Origin: Chara braunii
Lineage: Eukaryota > Streptophyta > Charophyceae > Charales > Characeae
Direction: 5' to 3'
Assembly: GCA_003427395.1 (NCBI GenBank)
Contig: BFEA01000656.1
Location: 62,150 to 126,149 of the forward strand
Length of the DNA stretch: 64,000 nt
Shown here: positions 24,391 through 36,047 of the stretch, piece by piece
Layout: each line of letters starts with the position of its first letter
Numbering within the stretch: the stretch's first letter is position 1
Program-made: the position numbers and the translations under genes
Notes under the pieces: generated by a model
What the model saw: the letters and a program-made list of their open reading frames with translations, nothing else
The model's database searches: none
What the model was told of the DNA's origin: nothing

Positions 24391-27300
24391 CACATACACA
24401 ATCTAACTGTGTTATATATCTGAAACATGGCATGTGCTCTCTCTATGCAAAAGTGCACATCAGGAACTAGGACATACACAAAGGAGGAGAGAGAGCGAGA
24501 GAGAGAGGCACATCAGGAACTAGGACATACACAAAGGAGGATGAAGAGAGAGAGCGAGAGAGAAGAGAGGATGGGGAAAGGGAGAGGAAGCAGCATGACT
24601 GCAGATTTGCTTGAGAGGGAGAAGCGTCTCCATGCATCAAGTGCATGTGTGAGTGAGTGAGTCGGACACAGGCATGCTGTCTCGCACGCATGCTTTGACG
24701 CTACCAACTAGTGTCCCTCACATGTGCTGCATGCACTCCTCTCTTATTTCGCGCGTGGCATTCGTCCTCTAAAGGCACTCAGTCCAATGCAATTAGACAC
24801 CGTGGCACAATCTCAGCACCCTTTGAAATTTCCAACCAGTGAGGATCAGTTTGCAGCAACTCGGCATTCACCATCTCGGAAAGACCACCTTCTCCGCAAC
24901 AGAGAGAGTGTGTGCACATGTAATTACCTTTCCACGCTTCCGCACTACATGCGCACACGATTACAGGTCCGCCATCAGCAGAAACAAGCAAAACGCCCTC
25001 TATGGCAAGGACCACGATCCCCTACACCCGAATTCGGCCAAAACAGAGACACAAAACTGCACCTGGCTTGTCAATCTACTCCGATATTTCAGCCCTGTGA
25101 TTCTCACACACTGGAGGTGAAACCAGCCACGTGCTTTCCCAGAAGAACGACCCACCAACCATAGAGTTGTGGTGCGACCAGCAGTTATACAAAGCCCGTT
25201 GCGATCATCCTCAGCTGTGCCATTGCAACTGCCCATGCGGATTTCAGTCCGGGAAGTTATGGCTACATTGGTACAAAAAGAGCGGTGCTGCTTTATCATC
25301 ATCTTTTGCTACGTGACCAAATCGATATCCTCGATGCATTTGTTTATCATTAGAGAAGACCATGCACATATTCACCAAGCTATGCGCTACAAGAGATCAC
25401 TCGCCGACACTGCTCGACTTGGAAGGTGGTTTTACCCAGATGTGCAGGTGAAACTGTCGAGCTGACTTTTCTGCAGCAAACGGGTCCTTGGCGGTCTGCC
25501 TGGCAAATCCAGACATGTCCAAAAAAAGGCCCAGGGAGAATGGTCATTTTGTGCTTGTCAAACACAGTCCACAACCAAGCTTGTTTCCGAACAGCGGGAG
25601 TGGACTCGTCAGGGATGGATCCCAGTGCGGGATAGGGCATCCTGTCCGGCGACATAGATTCGAAGACACTTTTCGATGTCCGTGGGAACTCGCAACCCAA
25701 ATGATCTCTGCTGGAGTAATCTCTTGTTCTTTTTTTCATTCCCTTTTTTTTCCGAATAGCGGGAGTGGACTCGTCAGGGCTGGATCCCAATGCGGGATAG
25801 GGCATCCTGTCCGGCGACATAGATTCGAAGACACTTTTCGATGTCCGTGGGAACTCACAACCCAAATGATCTCTGCTGGAGTAATCTCTTCCTTGTTCTT
25901 TTTTTCATTCCCTTTTTTCTAGTCTCTTCCATATTCTTGTTGAGGTCATAGCCTCTGCATGTTCGCTGGCGGGGCTTGTAGTTTAGAAGAGAGCAGGAGA
26001 TTGACAAATCTATTTTCGAACTTACCTATCTCATAAAACAGTTCATTGACATTGTGCGCAGTCTTTGCTGATGTCTCCATAAAGAATAGGCCGTTCTCTT
26101 CAGCGTACGCCTGTCCTTCCTGTACACGCAGACAACACAGAGAATTGAGTGATCAAAACTCAGTGCACAACGCACGAATGGGATACACTCAATCAGCCAG
26201 TTATTGCAACCTCCACCGTAAAGACATATCTGCTCAAGCTACTGATCAATGACACGTTCCAAAGACAAGAAGACAGCAAGGCAAAGGTCACACGCACAAG
26301 TACTTGGGGACCTCTGGTGATTTTCACGTGTCATTGTGCATGTCCTGTTGAACATGCCGCGGTCCGCTTATCCATTTCGGTTCGACTTTGTTCCTTCTGT
26401 CAGAAGTCACAGTTATTGCACCTTTTTCTGGCGCTTTCTTTCGTTCAAGTCCGCCGCCTACCCTGCAAATTGGACCGCTATTTGGTCCCCAAAAGTATTG
26501 GTGTGTCAGATTCTTGGAGAATCCCCTTTCCAAATGCTCTTATTCTACTTGCATCTGTAGCTGCTGTGACTTGGGCCTGCCCCACTGATGCGAACATTTG
26601 TGACGTGGGATAAGGCTCTGAAAGGCAGAGAAAGCCGCTTTAGCACTGGAGTCACTGGACCCATTAGATAAATGTAAATTGTAAACAACACCCCTCCCAA
26701 TCGGGACTTGCTGATGAGTGATCAACGCAAGCCATGAGAAATGCACAAAAGCAAGCACATCCTCACGATGAATACCAGAGCCACAAGAAATTGGCACACA
26801 AGCCCGTCGTGGTAGCAGTTATGTTTCATCGTTGGCCTTTATGATAACTCGCCAAGAGTGCCTGATTACAAACAAACAGTGAAGATCATCAGTTATGTTC
26901 CATCGCTCACCACATACTGTACCCAATCGGGCACTTCTTATCCATGCTACAAAGTCAAGACTGTCGGAGTATTCTAAGCTGGTGCAGTCATGGACCCATG
27001 CTCACACAAAATGAGTAATGTCTAGGCTGGCACAACTGCACTACCGTCTTCACCCAAATACATCCCCATACCATGAATGTATACAAGCTATAATGCCGGT
27101 CGGATACGGTCGTAATCACCGTACGTTGTGCTCAGGGGAAGACAGTAGATTCTACCACTGTAACAATTCGTAACGCCAATGCGGTTCTCCAGTCTACTGT
27201 ATTCCCCCGAATAGAACATATGGTCATTCTTACTGCATCTAGACTGAAAGTTGCCCCAAGGACAGCTAGAATTACCGTATGTTCTTATTCAGGGGAGAAG

Positions 27301-30300
27301 ACGGTAGAGTACCATGTGAAACGGTATTCACCTGTTCGCCGTAACGGATGCAGGTCCCAGGGCTCGATCCCTAGAGCATCACCTTACCTGTGTACAGTAT
27401 CTGTGCCCACCCCGAGAGTTGAACCCACAACCTGTGTCTTTCCCCACAGTTGCTAGGTTGTCGTAGGTCTGTAGGGTATAGGGGTTCGATCTGTAGACCT
27501 GTCGGAGTCTTAGCAAGTTCTAGAGGTCATAGCTGTAGCTCCTCCGAAGGGTCAAGGTCGTAGCTGCTACAGTCCTGAAGGGTCAAGGTCGTAGCTGCTA
27601 CAGTGCCGAAAGGCCAAGTCCACAGTCTTCCGGAAGGTCCGGAAGTGGCCTTTCGAAGTACTGCCCAGGGTAGACCAAGGCAAGTGGGCAAGTGGTGGAG
27701 TCTACCCGTGCTGAGTCAGTGGTACCCAGTCCCAGTCAGTCCTAGTCCAGTCAAGCAAGTACCGTATGGGACTGTGTGCACCACGAGCACGGGAAAGGGG
27801 CAGACCAACGAGATATAGAAGTATAAATCAAGAGGCAGCGCCCAGCCATTCATTCATTCCTGCGTAAGCCATGCGGAAGCGCTGCCACAGCGACTTGTGC
27901 GAGGTGGTCTGCAGTGAGCCCGAAGACGAAGTGGGCGAGAAGGAGAGCTTAGCCATAGCGATAGGAGTAGAAGCGGCCATAGCCGCCATAGCTGATAGGA
28001 GAGTGTAATGTGTGTGTGCATGCGTGTGTGTACAGTGCAATGCGTGTGGGATATCCAGGGTGATCCTGTGTGTGTGAACAGCAGAGTTGGGTTGGAGACG
28101 AACAGAGAGTTGTACAGGCGCTGTTGCGCCATAGCCGTTCGAAGTCAGCTTGTATCTGAACTGCGTTTTTGTTTACCATATCTCTGAGTTCTGAGTGGGC
28201 CCTTGTCGCCAGTTTGCTGCGCTACCTGTTTACACGCATGTGAGCTGTGTAAGAAAGTGAGTCTGATTGCAAATGTGAAGGCAAGGGTGACCTCAGCCAA
28301 ACGCATCAACAACAACAACAATGGCTGAATGCTACAAGAGGCAGCCAGCTGAGCAAAAGCTGAAGCAGCTAAGCAATCATATGTCACAAATACCTGCGGA
28401 GGCGGCGTTGACGGAGTCAGCATAGGTTGCTGAGCAAATGAGGTGCCAATTCATGCATCATGGCAGGAGCAGTCAACCCTCACAGAGGATTTCAGATTGT
28501 TTACCCTGAATGTGTCCTCTACCCGGGAATACCGAAGATTTTCCCACCCAGAGGACAGAACAGGACCTGAGCGAAATACAGCCATGCCAACCACTCTGAG
28601 ACAATTTCTCTGTCACCCGTATGGCGGCTCAACGACCACACAGTCGGAAACGAAGCAGCGAGGCAGAGGGAGAGCGGCGGAGAAGGATGGGCACAACTCG
28701 GATGCGACTAATCTCCTACCTACCTCAACAGGACCTCAGAAAGAAGAAAACAGTCGGAACCGGGCAACACTGAAGGTAAAGAAGAGAGAACAAAGGGCAA
28801 ACACCGCAAGGTAAAAGAGAGCACAAGGGTGCAACGAACATACGGGGTAAGTGACGAAAGGGGACAGGAATGGGAATGAAGGGAATTGAAGCCAAAGACA
28901 GTACGGGCCCAGGAGGGTAAAAAAAGGCGTTCCCAAAAAATTGGGCTACAAGGCAGTAGCATGCCGCAGAAGCAGTCATGCAAAAGCTGGAGAAGCAAGA
29001 AGTTCGCTGGCAAATGGAACACAAGAAGATAGAGAGGGTAACTGGAGCAGATGGAGCCCCAGCAGGACAAAGAAGCACAACAAGCAAAAGGCCTTTGTCA
29101 AAAATGAGAAGGATAGTCCTTCCGGACATCAATTAAAATTGGAACGATGCAGAGAAGATTAGCATGGTCGCTGCGCAAGGATGACACGCATAGATCGAGA
29201 AACGGTCCAAGTCAAATAAAAAGAGGAGGAAAATAGAAGACTAGGATAACCAGCAGGAGAATAACAAAATGAGCAGAATGTAGAAAAGATGATGTCACCG
29301 CTGCTTTAAAAATACAGAAGTACAAGCACAAGCGACACAACATGCATCGACAGAGCCAACTCAGCACGAGTTACAGGCGAGACAAACAAGAAGATCAGCA
29401 GAACAACAATCAACATTATAAGAGCGGTAGAAAAGGTGTGGTCTCCACTGCCTACAAAACTGAGCAATCCAGCAACACTACACCATGATCATAAAGACTC
29501 TAAAGACCTTGAATAGCAAAAAAACAAGGTTCGCTGATGTAACTAAGTGGCATTGCAAAGCAAGACAAACTGGAAGAGCCACCTTATCACAGATACAGAT
29601 TCCACATACGCTCATCGTTACAGAGAGCATGCACCTCCCTGTTCCAACCTAAGTTGCTTACATCCCGTAGTTGCCTTTCGGCCTGGAAGCTTCAAGTGAC
29701 TTCGTAGCGGTGCCATCTGACACCAACTTTACCAGCTAAACCGCCTCTGAGCCATGGGGGCTCCAAAATTTGCCGTCGAGGTTAGCCCCTTAACAACCTC
29801 GTAGCAGTCCAGCACAGCTATGGAAGGAAAATGCAGCCCAGATACGATCACGAAGATCTAGGTTGGTAGCCAAACTTTTTTTCTAGCAGCAACTGTTTCT
29901 CTTTTAGGCCACCTGAGGCTCCGCAAGTTCCACTGGTTCAGCCACAGAGGTAGTTTAAGACAAAAGGAACGGAGGCAACCTTTGACACCAATGAATTCAA
30001 AAACATCATTTCACTAATTAGTCCATAGACACTGAGAAATATACCTTAGCAGCTAGAATCCATAATCGCACTGCAAATTTGTGCACAGGTGTTATTTGTT
30101 CAGGTCAAGCACCAATACGGGACTGCAATCAATGCACAGAATTTTATTTTATTTATTTCGTCAACCATTTCAAAGGCAAAAGTTCTGGAGCAGCACATAC
30201 CTCTATTTGGATTTTTCTCTTCGCAACCAAGTCGACTTTGTTCCCCGCCAATGCGATGATAAGGCTGGGATTGCCTGTGATAAGGGGACACAGAGAGAAC

Positions 30301-33300
30301 AATACATTACATGGCCTCCGTCACAGTTTCACAATGAGCATGCAAATTGATCTTCATAAACCACCACTCCCAGCCGCCGCCGCCCACAAAAACACGCTTG
30401 TATACAAACCCTGAAAGCAAACGTTCGGCCTACTGAAAGCCGAGCAGCGGAGAAGTCTAACGACTCAAATGGCAGTAACTGAACAGCGCGGCATCTCTCA
30501 TTCCGAACAGCAAGTCATACTTCAAAGGCTGCACAATAGCCCCTCATCGTTGCTGCACGGGTTGGTTAGCTGTCACCTCTCCTCCCTAAAGAGTAGCCCT
30601 GCCCACGGAATCGGAGCATGGGAGGTGGGCGGAGACGGAGGGGAGGTGGGCGGAGACGGAGTCACGTCAGAGGGGCCTTCAAGCACAGCCATGCAACACA
30701 ACACACACGAAGTCACAGGCCATTGGACTCGCGAGAAGGGCCATAGCACCGCCCGCCCTGCAACGGGCCAATGGCCAGCAGGTGCCGGGGCCGTTCTTTG
30801 ACGGAGGGGAGGTGGGCGGAGACAGAGTCACGTCGGAGGGGCCTTCAAGCACAGCCATGCAACACAGCACACACGAAGTCACAGGCCGTTGGACTCGCGA
30901 GAAGGGCCATAGCACCGCCCGCCCTGCAACGGGCCAATGGCCAGCAGGTGCCGGGGCCGTTCTTTTACGACGGGCCCTCTTTTCAACGGGCGCGACGATC
31001 CAGGCCGCCCGCGGTCCTACCGGGCCGATGGCTCGAATCATCCGCGATCTTGAGACTTAAAGATTGTGCAACGATCAAGGCCGTCCACCCTGCCGTATGG
31101 CCTGTATTCGCGGGATCTTAAAGTCTTAAAGTCTTAAGATCGCGCGGAAATCCGAACAGCCGGGCCAGTAGGACCGCGGGTGGCCCGGATCGGCCAATTC
31201 TCACGTTAGCGATTTCCATAAGTGTAGGGATGTTGTTCCTCAAGATGGCATGTCTCAAGTGTGTTGGACAGATTTGTGTTATTTTGGAACAGGAAACCGA
31301 GCAGCAGAGAGGTCTAACGACTCAAACGGCGGTAACCAAGCAGCGCGGCATCTCTCATTCTGAACAGCAAGTCAAACTTCAAAGGCTGTACAATAGCCCC
31401 TCATCGTTCCTGCACGGGTTGGTTAGCTGTCACCTCTCCTCCCTAAAGATTAGCCCTGTCCACGGAATCGGAGCATGGTGTGACTATCTGGCGGCCTAAA
31501 CTAGCGCAACCATGGCTACAGTGTAGCCAAAACCAGCAAGGAGCTAGCCCTGACTACTTTACATTACCGTCTTTCCACCTCACTAGTTTAGGCTACAACT
31601 CAGACTTGGGGATTTTTTGACAGCATCTGGCTATAATTGCATTCAGATACGTCTCTGAAAATCCTAGTGTGAATATGCCCTTGCAGGCATATATTGTATT
31701 ACTACTAGAGGGGAACATAGTCGTAGTCATGGCTATGGTGAAACAGTTTTCACCTTTGGCAGTAGCCGATGCAGATCCCAGGGGTCGATCCCTTGACCTC
31801 AGCTTACCTGTGTACAGTATCTGTACAGTTCCCTGGAGTTGAACCCGTGACCTGCACGATAGCCAGTGGTAAGTAGGTCACCNNNNNNNNNNNNNNNNNN
31901 NNNNNNNNNNNNNNNNNNNNNNNNNNNNNNNNNNNNNNNNNNNNNNNNNNNNNNNNNNNNNNNNNNNNNNNNNNNNNNNNNNNNNNNNNNNNNNNNNNNN
32001 NNNNNNNNNNNNNNNNNNNNNNNNNNNNNNNNNNNNNNNNNNNNNNNNNNNNNNNNNNNNNNNNNNNNNNNNNNNNNNNNNNNNNNNNNNNNNNNNNNNN
32101 NNNNNNNNNNNNNNNNNNNNNNNNNNNNNNNNNNNNNNNNNNNNNNNNNNNNNNNNNNNNNNNNNNNNNNNNNNNNNNNNNNNNNNNNNNNNNNNNNNNN
32201 NNCCTGTCTCTTATACACATCTAGATGTGTATAAGAGACAGGGTTAGAGGCAGCCATAGCTGCCATAGCTGTAGTTAGTAGTGAGTGTGTGTTGTGTTCG
32301 AGTGTTAGAGTGATGCGTGTGGGATATCCAGGGTGATCCAGTGCATGTGAACAGTGAGATGTTTGGGCGCTGAAGTCGCCATAGCCATTTGAGAGTGAAC
32401 TCGTATCTGAAGCCATATCTCTGAGTTTTGAGTGGGCGCATGTCGCCAGTGTGCTGCGTACTGTTTACATGTGTGAAAAGTGTGTTTGAAAACGAGTCTG
32501 ATTGCAATGGTAAGCACTGAGATGAAGACAGAGCCATAGCTCAGAGCTGGAGGTTCACCCATGGGAGAAAGTAGAGAGAAAGTCAGTGTCTCTCTAAGCC
32601 AGGACCGGGAGGAGGAGGGTCCTGGCAAGGTTGTTGCACAAGGCATGTCGTCGTACTTCGCTTCCAAGGACACTATTCATTGCCTCTAGCTTCTTTTGTT
32701 TCTTTTTCCATTGTTTCTAGCTATTGCACTATTGACCTATTGTTTTTCGTTTACGAGTTTTAATCAGTGCAGTCATGCCAGGATGTCATTTTCTGAAGAA
32801 GACCAGACACCCGATCAATCGCCATACCGACCGAGATGGGTTTTGTTAAGCATAAGACCTGTGTCAATTACCTTTTTTTCCCCCAATTCATGTTTGTCAT
32901 CCTTGCACAGGGGCCATGCTAATCTTTCTCCGTATCCTTCCATTTTTTATTTTTCTTTCAAGTTTGGACCATTTCTCAATTTGTGTGTCATCCTTGCGCA
33001 GGGGCCACGCTAATCTTCTCTGTATCGTCAACTTACCTTTATCCTAAGCTTACGTTAAAATTGGAATGATACAGAGAAGATTAGCATGGCCCCTGCACAA
33101 GTTTGACAGAAGGAGGGGGGGGGGCAGGGGGGGAGGGGAGGGGGGGGNGGAACAGAAAAGAAGGAAAAGTGAGATAACTCCATCTCTGCAATCCAATAGC
33201 CAAAGGTTGGTTTCTCAACCTAACACTTTGCTCCTTCAAGGGCTGGCAGTGGACACCTCATGCCCTGACAAAGCAAAGACATCACAATCCAAACGCATTT

Positions 33301-33561
33301 CAGAATATTTCATTAGAAAAGTCAAGTTCCAGAAAAAAACAGGATAACTACACCACATCACAAGTCAACAATGTCTACCCAGCACTGACCTTGTCTTTGC
33401 AGCTCACGCACCCAGTTCTTTGCTCGTGTGAAAGAGTCCTACAAACAACAACAGTGTGTAGAACAGGTGCAGCAGAAATATTAAAATGATGAATTACTTT
33501 GACATCCAAACCTCAGAGCAAGACTTCACAGTGACAAATCATGCACCACATCTTCTACGGC

Positions 33562-33617
<56 letters not shown>

Positions 33618-36016
33618 CAAAGCTGGCAGAGAACGCATGGCATTCCAAGGGAATGGCGTGAACAGGGATGACGGAGCAAGACACACGACAGAGAAGATTG
33701 ACATGTGCAGAGAGACGGGGCCTCACTCCACGACCTGCAAAGTGTGGTGGGAGATGGATTGTACTATCCTATTTTGTGGAGGGATAAGCTCGCCAGTCCT
33801 TACCTTCAGGAAGCACTGAAGCAACAACGCCCATAGGCAGAGAGGAGAGGAATGGCGACAGATACCCACAGGAGATGAAGACGCGCATGGGAGACTACGA
33901 CTAAGACAGCGAAATTCGAGGATTGTGAAAGAGATAGGCGAGGTGGAGGAAAGATTCAATCTCTGCAGTCGTGGTAATATGGGTGTGATACAACACTTAA
34001 CATCAATATATGAGTCTTCACATCAATATATGAGTTGGATCTCCTCATCTCGGATTCCATAGATAAACCTCCTGCAGCCGTTTTTCAAGGTCGATTAACA
34101 GATGAAGGCAGTGGAAGTGCACTTACCACATTTGTGACATCGTACACAACGATCGCAGCTGCAGCGCCTCGGTAATACATAGGAGCAAGGCTATGATACC
34201 TCTCCTGACCAGCAGTATCCCAAATTTCAAATTTTATGGTTGCATCATTCACGGCCACTGTCTGCGTCAAGAAGGCTGCGCCAATCGTAGACTCCTGCGC
34301 AGATGGCAATTTTACAGCATTCCAACCGACATGAGTTTCGTCCGCACAACTGTCCTAAAAACGACGCTCCTTTAAAAGAGGGGGGGGGGAAGCAAAAAAC
34401 ACTCCTTCTCTATGTTTCGCCATGCATAATCTCCCTGGAAGACTGGATTGTCTCAAAACCTTTTCCACGGCTTTTCCTTCACTCTCTCCTGATTTCTTAT
34501 GACAGAATCTGGATGTTAATGGGGTGGGGTCAGATGCATATGGGAAACTTCCCCCTGCTCAGCTCGTCTCGACTACCGTCTTCCCCCGAAGATAATGCAT
34601 ATGCATTGTAAACGAATACAACACATAGGTTGCCTTCTTTTCAAATACATATTCAAATACAACACGTGTTTGAAAGGCATTCCACGATGCAGACCCCAAA
34701 TTCGACTCTCAGAATCAAAGTCTCAGTTCAAAAGAAGACATGTCGGCCAGTCCAGAAAGGTCACAGTCGGGTACTCCAGGGGTCAAGTGCAACACGTACC
34801 CGGGGGAGAGTCACATCCCAGACGTGAAAGTTGTATTCCGTAAGCAAAAGTCATGTCTCATGTCGAAAGGTCATATTCCATAGGCAGAGGACACTTTTCC
34901 AAGCAAAGGTCGTGTCCCACAGGCAAGAGTCACATCTCGCAGTCAAAAATCATATTCAACAGGCAGAGATCACGTCCCACAGACCCAAAGCAGCAGCACA
35001 CCAATGAAAATTCGGAAAGTACCGGGCCTCACATTCTGAAGCAAACAGGCCGTGGGCATGTGGTACCAGATCCAAGTCAAGCCAAAGGAAGCAGAGGCTG
35101 GGACGAGTCAAGACACAGTCCAAGTCAATATAAGGACTGGCCAGCCACATTCCGGGCAGATTGTTCACTTGCAAGAAACGTGGAAGTGCTGCTGGAGTGC
35201 TTGTGTGCTATCTGTGTGAGGCAAGTGCTGGAGCCCTGGTTGGGCAGCGCTGCGCTATGAGGGAAGAAGACGGCCATAGCTGCACAGCTGGTAGTGGGGA
35301 TAGAGCTGAATAGCAGCGGATGTATTCAGAGCCAAGGTCCTCGAGTAGGGGCGGAGAGAGTGAGAGAGAGAGAGAGAGCAAAGGGAGGCAGAGAGAGAAG
35401 GGAGAGAGTGAGTCACCTACCTTGTAAGAGGATGCTGGTTATGGACTGCTGAACTCGCGCTGCTGAGCACCTCGTGACTGGAACTCTGAAACTGCTTAAC
35501 GTGAAAATTTGTCAGAATTCCTAAGCTGCACTATTCTGGACTTTGCATCACTGGTCTTCAGTGTGGACTTCGTGTGATCTCTCTCAGTGTGTGTGCGTGT
35601 GTGCTCAAGGTGACGAGCAGTAAGGCACATTCTATTCGAACAGCCCTTATTTTGTAGCACAACGCATATGCATTCTATTCGAGTTTTTTGCTTTTCTCAA
35701 AAACTTGAATACAAGGCATATGCGTCATGTTCGGGGGAAGAGGTACCTGCAGGACTGCACAGAGAACTACACTCACAACCAAGACAGCCATAGCATAAGA
35801 TTGCAGAGCAGAGCATCGCAATTCCAACGCACACCACTGACATCCCAGAAATGCCAGAGAGAGAAAGAGATTAGGCTCAGTTTCAAATTATGAAACAGCA
35901 CCGAATGCAAGCGTGTATCTCGTCAACATAACCAGAACCCATTCAAACAAAACCAACCTTCATCGAATCATCCATCACTCTTCACAACAGTCATTCTCTT
36001 TGCCCCACTGTGCGCG

Positions 36017-36047
<31 letters not shown>

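Larger units (their letters stand above)
30442..31478. repeat. 180-bp direct repeats flanking a 677-bp GC-rich interior
   Basis: Segments 30,442-30,621 and 31,299-31,478 are both 180 bp, in the same orientation and about 90% identical; each starts GAGCAGC and ends GGAATCGGAGCATGG. Between them lie a 166-bp tandem duplication and a foldback element. The layout resembles a small non-autonomous LTR element or a segmental duplication around an insertion. It lies next to the NKVD exon of RABF2. Confidence 0.75.
31740..32510 (+). repeat. LTR-like dispersed family, copy III, interrupted by a gap
   Basis: The first 140 bp match the start of copies I and II (TGTGTACAGTATCTGT, GAGTTGAACCCGTGACCTG), and 32,243-32,510 matches their end (GCCATAGCTGCCATAGCTG, GGGATATCCAGGGTGATCC, GAGTCTGATTGCAA). 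The middle is the N gap, so one element was broken by the assembly. Confidence 0.75.

Noticed and set aside
32204-32241. Perfect palindrome looking like a transposon end
   Set aside because: It is the synthetic Tn5 mosaic-end junction, not a native element.
31799-32416. Minus-strand ORF across the N gap
   Set aside because: It consists mostly of unknown residues plus the peptide encoded by the Nextera adapter; artefact.
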